A stretch of 64,000 nt of DNA from Sphingobacterium sp. lm-10 (GCF_023554555.1 NZ_JAMJWC010000001.1:806001-870000); one strand, 5' to 3'; numbered from the stretch's first letter, positions 16,602-26,921 are shown. Translations and numbers: made by a program. Notes: a model not told the origin generated them from the sequence alone.

Positions 16602-19082
16602 TTAGCGACGCAACGGTTTTTCCCGATTCATCTCCACCATATCTACTTCTTCCATCTTAGAGTCTCCGATAAGATGTTGAGAGAAGTAGTCCGCCATTTT
16701 CCAGAAGAAATACTCGGTCATATCACCGAAAGCATGCCGCTGACCGGGTAACAGCAAGAAATCAAAACGCTTGTTGGCTTTAATCAAAGCCTCCGCCATG
16801 CGAATAGAATTTGCCGGATGCACATTGTTGTCAATATCACCGGTGGCGATAAGCAATTTTCCTTTCAGGTTTTTCGCCAATGCGGAGTTTTTGTCGATAT
16901 CATAAGTAAAGGTGGTATCTCCTTTTTCTGAGATCTTCTCTCCTACGCCATGATGGCGTTCGCTCCACCAACGATTATAAATATTGTTTTCATGGTTCCC
17001 TGCACCAGATACGGCTACTTTAAAGAAATCAGGATATACCAACATGGCTGCGGTAGACATAAAGCCACCACCCGAATGACCCGTAATTCCGACACGATTA
17101 ACATCGATAAAGGGATGACGATCTGCCAACTGCTCTGCTGCTACTTTCTTGTCTTCCAAGCCGTAATCACGCAAGTTACCATATCCATAGGTATGGTACC
17201 ACTGCGACCGTGCAGGATGCCCTCCCCGATTGCCCACCGTGATGACAATAAAACCCATTTGTGCCAAGCGATCAATACGATCCATGCTGCGACCAAAGGA
17301 CTTATTTACTGCTTCGGTTTGTGGGCCTGGATATACATACTCCACCAAAGGATAGGTCTTCGTCGAATCAAAATCAAATGGCTTGTACATCACGCCATAC
17401 AAATCCGTGGTGCCATCTCCGGCTTTCACTTTGAATGGCTCTGGAAATTGGTATCCGGCAGCAAATAATCCGGATAGATCTGCCTTTTCGAGTTTCATGA
17501 TCAATCGGCCATTTGCGCCGTACAAATTAGATTCTGGGGTAGTATTAACCCGCGAGAAATTGTTGACAAAGTAATTACCACTTTCACTGCTGGTAATTTG
17601 GTGATCAAAATCGCCTGGATTTAATAATTTTGGTATTCCCCCATTCAAGCTGACGCTGTAATAATGTAGAAAATAAGGATCTTCTCCATTCTCTTTTCCA
17701 TTTGCTGTAAATAAGATGGAATTGTTGCCCGATTGATAGGCTTGTACATCATCTACATTATACGTTCCGGAAGTCAATTGACGCTGTAGATTTCCCTGGT
17801 TATCATACAGGTATAGATGTCCCCAACCGTCGCGTTGCGACCAGTGAACAAACTGTTTACCATCGTTTACCAGATAAGGTTTGTGGATGTCCTGATACAC
17901 ATTCGAGCGTTCCTCTACCAAGGTGCGCACATTACCATTGATATTTACGGCCAATACATCGATGCGTTTTAGATCGCGACTAGAGCGGGAGATATAAAAC
18001 TCGTCATTATTACCATGCCAATATCCGATATAGCGCTTTCCGAGGTAACTGCTTTTATCCCTGTCTTTTCTCCATATTCCAATAGACTGGTTCTTGTAAG
18101 CGGCAACGGCTACGCGCCTTGGTGACAGCGTTTGTGCATCAAAAATGTACAGTTCTGTTTCTGTAGAGTCTACCTCACCCGGCATTTGATATTTGTATGT
18201 TTCTAATGTAGGACGCTTCGCTCCCACATTATTGATTACCCATAGCGGACTTAAATGACGGCCATCTTTACGGGTGTGTACAAAATGGCGACCATCTGGC
18301 GACCAACTTAAGTAAACGGCTTTCCGTTTGTCGGCCTCTTCCTTGTCTCCTCCTGTGGTGACACTGTATTCATCACCACCCCAGGCATAATTCAACACAC
18401 CATCTGTGGTAAATTGATGCTCCACGATGGTACTGTCTTTTTCATCTTTTACCGCCTTGTCATAATTGGACTTATCCATCCAATACAAATTATAATTCTT
18501 GGCAAAATAAACACGTGTAGTATCTGGATTGAAACTAGCCCAAGACAGCGCGCGCTTTTCTTTGGTAAGGTCACTAATCTCCCGAAGCGCTCCCGAAGCC
18601 AGGTCATATTCTAAATGAAATACTTTCTTCTTGATCGTGTCGGATTTGTTCTTAAGCTTCGCAATTTCCTCTTTGCTTTTCACCGTGTCTTTTGTGCTTT
18701 GAACTTCAAACTGAATATACTTTTCATCATCTGTAAAGCGCAAGTCTTTTAAATCCAAGTGTTGACCATCGAATGGATTTCTTACGATACGGGTGATCTT
18801 TGCCGCCAAATCATTATGATCAAACAATAATGATTTACGTTTGGCAACGGGATCTACTACATACCAGTTTTTGCCTGCAGGCGAACTGTATTCATACCAA
18901 AATCGATCTGAATGATTGATCCAATTGGGAGTAACACTGGTAGAGTGTATTAGATTTTTCAATTTCTCTGGCGAGAATTTAGCAGCCAGTGCATAATTTG
19001 CCTTTTGTTGCGCTTTTTCCTTCTCTTGAGCATAGGATATCGTGGCCAGGCAAACTAAACAGGCAATAAAAAAATGTTTCAT
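16602..19082 (-). CDS. S9 family prolyl/dipeptidyl peptidase (DPP-IV type)
   Basis: An 826-residue exported peptidase. The signal peptide is MKHFFIACLVCLATISYAQ. An N-terminal beta-propeller (about 40-540) has repeats such as YLSWSPDGRHFVHTRKDGR. The C-terminal alpha/beta hydrolase domain has the nucleophile in GHSGGG (Ser670), the acid in GDIDNNVH (Asp751) and His783 in QRHAFG, so the triad is complete. It should cleave dipeptides or oligopeptides in the periplasm, commonly after Pro or Ala. It is a single-gene unit with a near -7 box TAATTTCG on the minus strand about 35 bases before the ATG and its own terminator. Confidence 0.9.
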   Translation of the reverse strand: MKHFFIACLVCLATISYAQEKEKAQQKANYALAAKFSPEKLKNLIHSTSVTPNWINHSDRFWYEYSSPAGKNWYVVDPVAKRKSLLFDHNDLAAKITRIVRNPFDGQHLDLKDLRFTDDEKYIQFEVQSTKDTVKSKEEIAKLKNKSDTIKKKVFHLEYDLASGALREISDLTKEKRALSWASFNPDTTRVYFAKNYNLYWMDKSNYDKAVKDEKDSTIVEHQFTTDGVLNYAWGGDEYSVTTGGDKEEADKRKAVYLSWSPDGRHFVHTRKDGRHLSPLWVINNVGAKRPTLETYKYQMPGEVDSTETELYIFDAQTLSPRRVAVAAYKNQSIGIWRKDRDKSSYLGKRYIGYWHGNNDEFYISRSSRDLKRIDVLAVNINGNVRTLVEERSNVYQDIHKPYLVNDGKQFVHWSQRDGWGHLYLYDNQGNLQRQLTSGTYNVDDVQAYQSGNNSILFTANGKENGEDPYFLHYYSVSLNGGIPKLLNPGDFDHQITSSESGNYFVNNFSRVNTTPESNLYGANGRLIMKLEKADLSGLFAAGYQFPEPFKVKAGDGTTDLYGVMYKPFDFDSTKTYPLVEYVYPGPQTEAVNKSFGRSMDRIDRLAQMGFIVITVGNRGGHPARSQWYHTYGYGNLRDYGLEDKKVAAEQLADRHPFIDVNRVGITGHSGGGFMSTAAMLVYPDFFKVAVSGAGNHENNIYNRWWSERHHGVGEKISEKGDTTFTYDIDKNSALAKNLKGKLLIATGDIDNNVHPANSIRMAEALIKANKRFDFLLLPGQRHAFGDMTEYFFWKMADYFSQHLIGDSKMEEVDMVEMNREKPLRR

Positions 19083-19242
19083 TTGGTAATCTTGCTGTTA
19101 GTTATAAATCAATGTGCTCGAAATTAGTCCATTTTAACACATTTTCATTGAAAAACATGTAATATTTTAGTGTGAATTCCGCTAATAGCAACCGCTAAAA
19201 GGTGTAATGCCTTTAATTATAACCCAAATAGATACACAGCAC

Positions 19243-20691
19243 CTACACAAACCTCATACGAAGCGTTACTGGTTTTATACTCGCTGTTTCATCTAAATAC
19301 TGGTCATCTACCAGAATTATTTGATGTTTGCTGGTTGATTTTGCTAAGAAAGATTCGATCAATTGCATCATGTACTCGTTGCCACGGTGCCGTTGTAATT
19401 CGTTTTTGTAATCTTCCCAGCTGTTAGATTGGCTTTCTTTAGGGATATAGCCCATGGCATAAAACTTTCCTTTTTCGATCCAGATACAGCTTTTCTCTTC
19501 CTCATGTCGCCCTCGGTCTACAATCAAATAGCTGGAAGTATCTGTTACTGCCGACGCAACCGCTTCAGCAACTTGAAGGTTGTAAAGTTCCTGATCTGGC
19601 AGATCTTGTAATCGGCGTAGGCGTAGATCTGGCGTGTGTGGCAACCTCACTTCTAAAGGAAAATGGCAAAATCGGTTATCTAAGCCCCCATCGCTGATCA
19701 TCTTTCGAAGTACTGCTACGCCTTCACGAAGGCTGTAAAAAGATTGGATACTGGGCTGATGTTTGATTAGTTTGGTGAGGCTAAGATGCTCATAACCATC
19801 CATACCCATATAGCTTACCAATCCGTATTTGGGCTCCACACGCTTTAATGCACGGTTGTATTTTGGCCACAGACGATTTATTTCTAAACATTCCAACAGC
19901 AGCGCCATCAATTCGGTACCACATAGCTCATAGGAAATGTCATATATCTCCTGCAGAAAACCCTGCCGCTTAGCTTGGATATTGTGACCCGTGAAGTGTC
20001 CGGCAACGCGTTTTTTAATATTGATGGCTTTGCCCACATAAATCACGCGACCCGATCGGTCATGAAAATAATATACGCCAGCCGAGAGAGGCAGGTTATC
20101 AAAGGTGTTTTGGGATAAATTTGCGGGCAAACGTTGCGCTGCACCATTCTTTCGTAACATCTGTAAGAATACGGCTTCGCTATCTGCCGCGAGTAGCAAG
20201 TCAAAAAGCGCGACAGTAGCGGCGACATCACCACCTGCACGATGTCGATGCTGCACGCAAATATGCAATGCATCACATAGTCGGCCTAAGCTGTAAGAAG
20301 GCAATCCAGGTTTAATCTTTCGTGCCAAACGTACGGTACAGAGTTTTGGAGCCTGCCATTGGATTTCAGATTCAGATAACTGATGCTTTATGAAGGAATA
20401 GTCAAAGTTTACATTATGCGCCACAAAGATGCGATCTTTCAATAACGCATAAATGGTATTTGCGACCTCTGAAAATAGTGGCGCATCAGACACCATCTCG
20501 TCCGTAATCCCTGTGAGGCTAAAGATAGCCGTAGGAATAAGTTGCTGCGGATTAATCAGACTCTCCCAACGTTCGATCACTTCGACGCCATTATGAATGG
20601 CAATAGCGACTTCCGTAATCTTACTTCTCTCCGCGCTACCACCTGTCGTCTCAATATCTACAATAGCATATTCCCGCAATTCCTTTGACAT
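19243..20691 (-). CDS. DEDDh exonuclease fused to a GIY-YIG endonuclease domain
   Basis: A 482-residue protein. Residues 1-175 are a DnaQ-type 3'-5' exonuclease with IVDIETTGGSA (Exo I), NVNFDYSFIKHQL (Exo II) and HRAGGDVAAT (Exo III, His/Asp). The following GIY-YIG domain has GVYYFHDRSGRVIYVGKAINIKKRV, with the catalytic Arg preserved. The rest resembles the UvrC/Cho-type region. The combination is known and is often annotated as DNA polymerase III epsilon or exonuclease; it is thought to act in DNA repair. The ATG at 20691 is chosen over 20733 because an exact -7 box lies at 20710-20717, which puts transcription start after the upstream ATG. Confidence 0.85.
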   Translation of the reverse strand: MSKELREYAIVDIETTGGSAERSKITEVAIAIHNGVEVIERWESLINPQQLIPTAIFSLTGITDEMVSDAPLFSEVANTIYALLKDRIFVAHNVNFDYSFIKHQLSESEIQWQAPKLCTVRLARKIKPGLPSYSLGRLCDALHICVQHRHRAGGDVAATVALFDLLLAADSEAVFLQMLRKNGAAQRLPANLSQNTFDNLPLSAGVYYFHDRSGRVIYVGKAINIKKRVAGHFTGHNIQAKRQGFLQEIYDISYELCGTELMALLLECLEINRLWPKYNRALKRVEPKYGLVSYMGMDGYEHLSLTKLIKHQPSIQSFYSLREGVAVLRKMISDGGLDNRFCHFPLEVRLPHTPDLRLRRLQDLPDQELYNLQVAEAVASAVTDTSSYLIVDRGRHEEEKSCIWIEKGKFYAMGYIPKESQSNSWEDYKNELQRHRGNEYMMQLIESFLAKSTSKHQIILVDDQYLDETASIKPVTLRMRFV

Positions 20692-20709
20692 GTTTTCATC
20701 GTTGATGTT

Positions 20710-20717
20710 CAAATATA
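20710..20717 (-). promoter_or_regulatory. Promoter -7 box of the exonuclease/GIY-YIG gene
   Basis: On the minus strand TATATTTG matches TAnnTTTG exactly. The box is 18 bases before the ATG at 20691 and decides the start: the in-frame ATG at 20733 would lie upstream of transcription. No clear -33 element. Confidence 0.55.
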
Positions 20718-20939
20718 CTAATTTATTTAGCATTATTTAAGACCTTATTTTTTGGAGATTAGCAGAAATATATTATCTCTACTAATCTTACCCATAGATT
20801 AGCAATTTGTCAAAGTAATAAATTGATCTCTTTCATATCTAAAAGACATTGCTTCGAAATGTAGCAGTCTATCAATAGGATTCTCGCATCTCATTCATAA
20901 GAATTCTTTAATTTGCCATAACTGAATAAACCGACTTAT

Positions 20940-22115
20940 ATGATTCATAATGCCTTAACTTCGGAGCACCTTGCTTTTCGCGATAGCTTACGTGCTTTTA
21001 TCAAAAAAGAGATCCTCCCTCATGTTGATCAATGGGAAAAACAGGGACAAATAGATCGAAACATCTGGAAAAAGATGGGTGACATGGGTTTTCTAGGTTT
21101 AAACTTTCCGGAAGATTTGGGAGGATTACAACTCGACTTTTACTATTCGATGATTTTTTGTGAAGAGCTTTCCAAATGTTTTTCCGGTGGCTTTACCATT
21201 TCAGCATTGGTGATTCAGTTTATGTCTGCGCCGTATTTGTGGAAATATGGGTCTGCCGATTTACAGAAAAGATATCTTCAAGGAGTTATTAGTGGTGATT
21301 TGGTCAGTGCAATCGCCATTACCGAACCGGGAGCAGGCTCTGACGTTAAAAATATACAGACGACGGCGGTCAGAGATGGTGATGATTATATTGTAAATGG
21401 TGCGAAAACATTTATTACCAATGGCTACTACGGGGATTTCTTTATTACTGCCGTGAAGACAGACCCCAACGCGGGTACTAAAGGCATGAGCTTGCTGGTG
21501 ATAGACCGAAATGCAACGGGTGTCTCTGCTCAAAAGATCGAAAAAATGGGCTGGCATGCCTCGGATACAGCCGAACTTCATTTTGATCAGGTAAGGGTAC
21601 CTGTAGCAAATCTGGTTGGCATCGAAGGAAGTGGTTTTACCTACCTGATGGGCGGCCTACAATTGGAGCGCTTAACGGCAGCAATACATAGCTTAGCCAC
21701 CGCAGAATCCGCTTTGCATTATGCACTGGATTATATTCAAAATCGGAGCGCTTTCAACCAAAAGCTGAAAGACTTTCAAGTGTTACGCCATAGCATTGCG
21801 CAGATGGAAGCGGATATACTGGTGCAAAAAGCGTTTGTAAAACATTGTTGTGATTTGCAGGAACAACAGGTATATGCGGTGAAAGAATGTTCGATTGCCA
21901 AGTTGCAGGCAAGTGAGTTAGCGATCCGTGTGGTCAACCAGTGCTTGCAATTTTTTGGTGGCTACGGATTTACCGAAGATTACAAACTCGCACGCATGTA
22001 CCGCGATGTCCGCGTAGGTACCATCATCGGTGGTACATCAGAAATTATGCTGGAGATTATCGCCAAGATGACGATCGATCAGGTAGAATACAAGCCGTCC
22101 ACCCCTAATAATTAG
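20940..22115 (+). CDS. Acyl-CoA dehydrogenase
   Basis: A 391-residue FAD enzyme that introduces the alpha-beta double bond in acyl-CoA thioesters, first step of beta-oxidation. Signature 1 is AIAITEPGAGSDVKNIQTTA, signature 2 near the C-terminus is the run CLQFFGGYGFTEDYKLARMYRDVRVGTIIGGTSEIM. The catalytic Glu of this family is usually in the GYGFTEDY or GGTSE region, both intact. Chain-length preference cannot be told. The FadJ-like gene follows after 16 bases, so the two form a beta-oxidation operon; no thiolase is present in the window. TTAATTTG upstream is a near -7 box. Confidence 0.9.
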   Translation: MIHNALTSEHLAFRDSLRAFIKKEILPHVDQWEKQGQIDRNIWKKMGDMGFLGLNFPEDLGGLQLDFYYSMIFCEELSKCFSGGFTISALVIQFMSAPYLWKYGSADLQKRYLQGVISGDLVSAIAITEPGAGSDVKNIQTTAVRDGDDYIVNGAKTFITNGYYGDFFITAVKTDPNAGTKGMSLLVIDRNATGVSAQKIEKMGWHASDTAELHFDQVRVPVANLVGIEGSGFTYLMGGLQLERLTAAIHSLATAESALHYALDYIQNRSAFNQKLKDFQVLRHSIAQMEADILVQKAFVKHCCDLQEQQVYAVKECSIAKLQASELAIRVVNQCLQFFGGYGFTEDYKLARMYRDVRVGTIIGGTSEIMLEIIAKMTIDQVEYKPSTPNN

Positions 22116-22131
22116 CATTAATACACCTAGT

Positions 22132-24231
22132 ATGAGCACTTCAATCTATCATAAATTATTTACAGTTAGCCAGCACGACCATGGCGTTTTAGAAATTACC
22201 TTCGAACCGGATGCTAAAACAATGTCACCTGCTCATCAGGTATTAGCCCTCTTAACAGTAGCGGATGAATGGTTTGGGCAAGAAGATATTCGCGCGATTT
22301 ACTATCACCTGCCGCAGCTGGAATCTACGATCCAGCCCGATTATATTTCATTGGTAAAGTCTGCTAAAAAGGAGAAAGATTTATCAGAGAATCTCCGGCA
22401 AATACAAACATTGATGGAGAAAATTCGAGGGTATAGAAAGGCATTGATTGCTGTGCTACATGGCGATTGTGTTGGTGATAATTTTGCCTTCGCACTCTTG
22501 GCAGATTATCGGATCACTATTGGATCGGAGGGATTTGTCGGATTCCCAGAAACTGCTTTCGGACTTCTTCCTGGTCTGGGTAGCTTCAGTAGGATGGTTC
22601 AATTGTGGGGCGAAGATTTTGCCTTCCGTTTAGCGACACAAGCTCTTCTCTACAACAGACGAGATGCTTTGTCTATCGGCATTATTGATCAGGAGGTCGA
22701 AGGCATAGGTGATTTATCGAGCAGTATGTCCGCTTATTTGCATACTCCTGAAGCACAACAAGAACTGTCTTCGGACGTTAAGAAGAACCGAGAGCTGCTC
22801 CCACCTTCGAGGATAAACGCTCATTTTCCCGGAGTCATTGCTTGCCAAAAGCTTCTTACAAAATATAAGGCCGGTACAGATATCAATGTATTGATTAAAG
22901 AGGAGCATCATTTATATGTTCAGGTAGCAACTTCTGATCAGGTCGTGGCCATGATCCGGACAAATTATTATGGGATTAATGGAGCTAAGCAGCAGATTCA
23001 GGAAATTTCAGAAACTAATGCTCGCGATATTGGGCAAATCGGTGTTATTGGCGCAGGTATGATGGGTTCGGGCATCGCGTATGAAGGTGCGCGTGCTGGT
23101 TTACAAGTAACGTTGTTGGATACCGATTTGTCCAAAGCGAATCATGGGAAAAACTATGCGCAGAAAGTGAGCGATAAGCTGGTATCTCAGGATAAAATGC
23201 CCTCAAACGAGCAAGTTAATTTGCTGAAACGCATCACCACTTCGGCCAACTTTACAGACTTATATACCGCAGATATTGTCATTGAGGCTGTATTCGAAGA
23301 TATGAATCTAAAAACTGCCTTGATCGCAGAGGTATCTTCAAATCTCGGTAAGTCGACTGCTTTTGCTTCCAATACCACATCTTTGCCCATCGGGCAGCTT
23401 GCTCAAGCTAGCCAAAACCCTTCTAGTTTCATTGGTTTACATTTCTTCTCTCCAGTAGATAGAATGCCTTTGGTCGAAGTAATTATTGGGCCAGATACGG
23501 ATGAAGCGACAAAAGATACCGCTCTTCAATGTGTACATCTACTAGGCAAGATACCTATTGTGGTACAGGATGGCCCCGGCTTCTTTACTTCACGTATTTT
23601 TTTCAATTATCTGTTAGAGGGAATTACGATGGTTTTGGAGGGAGTATCGCCCTCTGTGGTAGAACTAGTGGCTCGGAAAGCGGGCTTTCCAGTAGGGCCT
23701 TTACTGGTGTTGGATGAAATATCACTTCCCCTGATGCTACATGTCTACGATCAATTCCCCACACTACACGATGCGCAGTACGCAGCCTATGCGTACCTCG
23801 AGCAAATGATTGCCGAGGGAAGAATAGGTAGAAAAGCGAATGCTGGCTTCTATCAGTATGATGAGCATGGAAAGCGAGGCAATCTGAACGAGCCCCTTAA
23901 CCCGAAAGACTATACAGATCAAGAAATACAAGATCTGGGTAAACGACTGTTGCATGTAGTCGCTTTGGATGCTTTTCGCTGTTTGTCTAGTGGGATTATT
24001 GCACAGCCCATCGACGGGGATTTGGGATCGGTTTTGGGTATCGGTTACGTACCACACACTGGCGGTGTGTTCGCTCACATTGATCAAGTGGGGATTGCGA
24101 CATTTGTGGGAGACTGCGAACGATTTGCCTCGCATGGAGCCCAGTGGGAAATTCCGCCTCAGCTGCGAGATCTGTCCGCTCAAAATTTTGCATTCTATGA
24201 TGGATTCCAAAGTAATTGGAATCCATCGTAG
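22132..24231 (+). CDS. Bifunctional enoyl-CoA hydratase / 3-hydroxyacyl-CoA dehydrogenase (FadJ/FadB-like)
   Basis: A 699-residue fusion, the usual length. An N-terminal crotonase domain (about 1-200) is followed by an NAD-binding domain starting at IGVIGAGMMGSGIAYEG (about 302) and the C-terminal 3-hydroxyacyl-CoA dehydrogenase part, with GLHFFSPVDRMPLVEVI and DGPGFFTSRIF. In the crotonase part, the second catalytic Glu is present (FPETAFGLLPGLG, Glu140), but the first, at the position six residues before the conserved Asp of ADYR, is Ala119, and the GGG oxyanion loop reads GDN. The hydratase activity is therefore doubtful. The last 14 codons and stop lie in a 21-base-pair hairpin shared with the convergent prpD. 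Confidence 0.85.
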   Translation: MSTSIYHKLFTVSQHDHGVLEITFEPDAKTMSPAHQVLALLTVADEWFGQEDIRAIYYHLPQLESTIQPDYISLVKSAKKEKDLSENLRQIQTLMEKIRGYRKALIAVLHGDCVGDNFAFALLADYRITIGSEGFVGFPETAFGLLPGLGSFSRMVQLWGEDFAFRLATQALLYNRRDALSIGIIDQEVEGIGDLSSSMSAYLHTPEAQQELSSDVKKNRELLPPSRINAHFPGVIACQKLLTKYKAGTDINVLIKEEHHLYVQVATSDQVVAMIRTNYYGINGAKQQIQEISETNARDIGQIGVIGAGMMGSGIAYEGARAGLQVTLLDTDLSKANHGKNYAQKVSDKLVSQDKMPSNEQVNLLKRITTSANFTDLYTADIVIEAVFEDMNLKTALIAEVSSNLGKSTAFASNTTSLPIGQLAQASQNPSSFIGLHFFSPVDRMPLVEVIIGPDTDEATKDTALQCVHLLGKIPIVVQDGPGFFTSRIFFNYLLEGITMVLEGVSPSVVELVARKAGFPVGPLLVLDEISLPLMLHVYDQFPTLHDAQYAAYAYLEQMIAEGRIGRKANAGFYQYDEHGKRGNLNEPLNPKDYTDQEIQDLGKRLLHVVALDAFRCLSSGIIAQPIDGDLGSVLGIGYVPHTGGVFAHIDQVGIATFVGDCERFASHGAQWEIPPQLRDLSAQNFAFYDGFQSNWNPS

Positions 24232-24236
24232 AATGC
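24190..24236. terminator. 21-bp hairpin between convergent FadJ-like gene and prpD
   Basis: Bases 24190-24210 pair with 24216-24236, 21 pairs with one G-U wobble and a five-base loop (AGTAA). It includes the last codons and stop of the FadJ-like gene and lies 13 bases past the prpD stop. There is no U-run on the plus side. It may act as a terminator in both directions or stabilise the ends. Confidence 0.6.
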
Positions 24237-24249
24237 TATATAAAAACTG

Positions 24250-25713
24250 TTAGCTTGCCGGATACGGCACAGACAATCTATCCATTAATTCGTGTACGGA
24301 TAGGTTTCTAAACGTCTCGAAATTTAGCGTACTATCGAGTAGTTGAGCTTGCTGTTTGGCGGCATATACCCTATTGAGGTTGATTTTGTATTTCTGAATT
24401 AGTTTTGGAATACCCTCATCCCGGCGACGGCGATGACCTATTGGGTACTCCACGATCACTTCAGGAAGTGAACTACCATCCTGGAAAGAAACGGTCAACG
24501 CATTGGCAATGGCTCTCTTTTCCGGATCGTGATAGTCTGCAGTGAATTGCGGATCTTCTACACAATTCATTTTATCTCGTAGGCTGTCTATACGGGAATC
24601 CGAGGCTACCGTATCTTCGTAATCCGAAGCGGTCAGGCGGCCAAACAACAAAGGAATTGCCACCATGTATTGCATGGCATGATCGCGGTCTGCCGGATTG
24701 TGTAGTGGCCCTTTTTTATCGATGATCCTAATGGCTGCCTCATGGGTACGTATCGTGATGTTTTTAATATCTTCAACCGTTTTTCCGACTTCCTGTAGCT
24801 GATGATGAATGGTCATCGCTGCTTCTACGGCAGTTTGCGCGTGGAATTCTGCCGGGAAGGAGATTTTAAACAGTACGTTTTCCATGACATAGCTTTCGTA
24901 ACCGCGCTGAAACTGAAAAGGCTTTCCTTTGAAGGAAACGTCATAAAATCCCCAGATCGGTGCTGTTAAGACGGAAGGATAGCCCATTTCTCCCGTTTGC
25001 GCGATCAAAGCCAGCCGTACGGCACGAGAGGTAGCATCTCCAGCAGCCCACGATTTGCGACTTCCGGTGTTGGGGGCATGCCGGTAGGTACGCAAAGACT
25101 GTCCATCTACAAATGCTAAAGAAAGTGCATTGATAATTTCTTCATGCGTTAAGCCAAGTAATCTTCCTGCTACAGCGGTAGAGGCTACTTTTACCAATAA
25201 AACATGGTCCAAGCCTACTTTGTTGAATGCGTTTTCGAGTGCTAATACGCCTTGGATTTCATGAGCCATCACCATAGCTTCTAAAACCGCTTGCATTTTT
25301 ACAGCAGGTTTACCAGCCGCGATTGCGGTACGACTTGTCCAGTCGGCTACAGCAAGGATCGCCCCAAGATTGTCGGACGGATGCCCCCATTCTGCGGCCA
25401 ACCAAGTATCATTGAAATCCAGCCAGCGTACCAAAGTGCCAATATTAAATGCCGCCTGCACTGGATCTAGCTGAAATGACGTGCCTGGCACTTTCGCACC
25501 ATGTGGCACTATGGTGCCGGGAATAATCGGGCCGAGCAATTTGGTACAAGCAGGATAGCTTAATGCTTCCAGTCCGCAACCAATGGTATCCAGAAAGCAA
25601 TAATGAGCGGTCTGAAGTGCCAAGTCACTTTTAATTTCGTACTGTAAGACGTAGTTTGCGATGTCTACCAGCACTTGATCTGGCTGGGGTCTGTCATTAG
25701 AAATGTAAGACAT
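24250..25713 (-). CDS. prpD: 2-Methylcitrate dehydratase (PrpD / MmgE family)
   Basis: A 487-residue cytoplasmic enzyme of the MmgE/PrpD family. It dehydrates 2-methylcitrate to 2-methyl-cis-aconitate in the methylcitrate cycle of propionyl-CoA disposal. Family blocks include HYCFLDTIGCGLEAL near residue 45, WLDFNDTWLAAEWGHPSDNLGAILAVADW, the AAGDATSRAVRLAL segment, and FPAEFHAQTAVEAA. It is the last gene of prpB-prpC-prpD, 53 bases after prpC. The converging FadJ-like gene lies 18 bases away, which fits a role in odd-chain or branched fatty acid use. Direct biochemical assignment as PrpD relies on the operon. Confidence 0.93.
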   Translation of the reverse strand: MSYISNDRPQPDQVLVDIANYVLQYEIKSDLALQTAHYCFLDTIGCGLEALSYPACTKLLGPIIPGTIVPHGAKVPGTSFQLDPVQAAFNIGTLVRWLDFNDTWLAAEWGHPSDNLGAILAVADWTSRTAIAAGKPAVKMQAVLEAMVMAHEIQGVLALENAFNKVGLDHVLLVKVASTAVAGRLLGLTHEEIINALSLAFVDGQSLRTYRHAPNTGSRKSWAAGDATSRAVRLALIAQTGEMGYPSVLTAPIWGFYDVSFKGKPFQFQRGYESYVMENVLFKISFPAEFHAQTAVEAAMTIHHQLQEVGKTVEDIKNITIRTHEAAIRIIDKKGPLHNPADRDHAMQYMVAIPLLFGRLTASDYEDTVASDSRIDSLRDKMNCVEDPQFTADYHDPEKRAIANALTVSFQDGSSLPEVIVEYPIGHRRRRDEGIPKLIQKYKINLNRVYAAKQQAQLLDSTLNFETFRNLSVHELMDRLSVPYPAS

Positions 25714-25766
25714 AAATAAGTTTAGTTTTTTTTGCTTTTGTAGTTGTAGTCTGATTCAATAAATGC

Positions 25767-26921
25767 TTATCCACGTTGATCCAAAGGCATGTATGCTCTA
25801 TTCTCTGGGCCAGTGTAGTTTGCGCTAGGACGGATGATTTTACCATCTAAGCGCTGCTCCATGATGTGTGCTCCCCAGCCTGTTAGCCTTGCCAAAACAA
25901 ACAATGGTGTAAACATATCGGTCGGCACGCCCATTCTGTGGTATGAAACGGCAGAAAACCAATCCAGGTTTGGAAACATTTTCTTTTCGTCCCACAACAA
26001 CTCTTCTAATCGTTCAGCGATCTCGTATAGAGTGATCTCGTTAGCATCCTCACTTAATGTTTTGGCCACCTGCTTGATCACCTTGTTGCGCGGGTCTGAG
26101 GTGACGTATACCGGATGTCCAAATCCGATGATTACTTCTTTATTTTCTAAGCGCTTACGAATATCTGCTTCTGCTTCTTCTGCCGATGCGTATCTGTTTT
26201 GTATCTCAAACGCTACTTCGTTAGCGCCCCCATGCTTAGGTCCTCTCAATGCGCCGATCGCTCCCGCAATAGCAGAATATACATCGGATCCTGTGCCCGC
26301 GATGACGCGTGCCGTGAATGTAGAGGCATTAAACTCATGCTCTGCATACAGATTCAGGGATATTTGCATCGCACGAATCCAGCTATCGCTGGGCACTTCT
26401 CCATGTAAAACATGGAGAAAATGCGCGCCGACCGTTTTATCATCTGTCAGCACATCGACTTTCTTTTGGTTATAGGCATAGTGATACCAATACAATAATG
26501 CAGATCCCAAACAAGCAATCAGTCGATCGATGATCTGTTGCGTCTGTTCTAGGGTTGGTTTGGCGGGTTCTGGCTCTAGGCTTCCTAAAACGGAGACCGC
26601 TGTGCGCATCACATCCATCGGATGACTCGTTTTTGGCAGCCGTTGTAATACTTCTTTCAGCTCTTGGGGCAAATAACGCTTGGATTTTAATTCCGATTCA
26701 TAAGCCGCTAATTGAGTTTTTGTGGGTAATTCTCCATAGATTAATAGGTAGGCGACTTCCTCAAAACTCGCCTGATCGGCGAGTTCCAGTATGTCATACC
26801 CACGATAATGTAAGTCGTTGCCCGTCTTACCTACGGTAGACAAACTGGTATTACCTGCTGCAACACCAGAAAGTGCTACACTCTTTTTTGGCTTAAATGT
26901 TTGTTCATTACTTTCCTTCAT
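25767..26921 (-). CDS. prpC: 2-Methylcitrate synthase / citrate synthase family
   Basis: A 384-residue enzyme of the citrate synthase family. It joins propionyl-CoA (or acetyl-CoA) to oxaloacetate. Catalytic elements are visible: the His region [13 protein letters not shown], the second His in [14 protein letters not shown] and the Asp in [23 protein letters not shown], plus the C-terminal [17 protein letters not shown]. It starts with a 14-base overlap with the end of prpB, so translation is coupled, and is followed by prpD. The context argues for the methylcitrate role over the citrate cycle enzyme gltA, but sequence alone does not separate them. Confidence 0.88.
   Translation of the reverse strand: MKESNEQTFKPKKSVALSGVAAGNTSLSTVGKTGNDLHYRGYDILELADQASFEEVAYLLIYGELPTKTQLAAYESELKSKRYLPQELKEVLQRLPKTSHPMDVMRTAVSVLGSLEPEPAKPTLEQTQQIIDRLIACLGSALLYWYHYAYNQKKVDVLTDDKTVGAHFLHVLHGEVPSDSWIRAMQISLNLYAEHEFNASTFTARVIAGTGSDVYSAIAGAIGALRGPKHGGANEVAFEIQNRYASAEEAEADIRKRLENKEVIIGFGHPVYVTSDPRNKVIKQVAKTLSEDANEITLYEIAERLEELLWDEKKMFPNLDWFSAVSYHRMGVPTDMFTPLFVLARLTGWGAHIMEQRLDGKIIRPSANYTGPENRAYMPLDQRG

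Noticed and set aside
20692..20733. Longer exonuclease start
   Set aside because: An exact -7 box at 20710-20717 implies transcription begins after this ATG.
23764..24253. Several frames on both strands over the FadJ-like 3' end
   Set aside because: All overlap a well-supported gene and have no family resemblance.
25767..26921. Calling the citrate synthase gene gltA
   Set aside because: The overlap with prpB and the following prpD favour methylcitrate synthase, although sequence alone does not exclude gltA.
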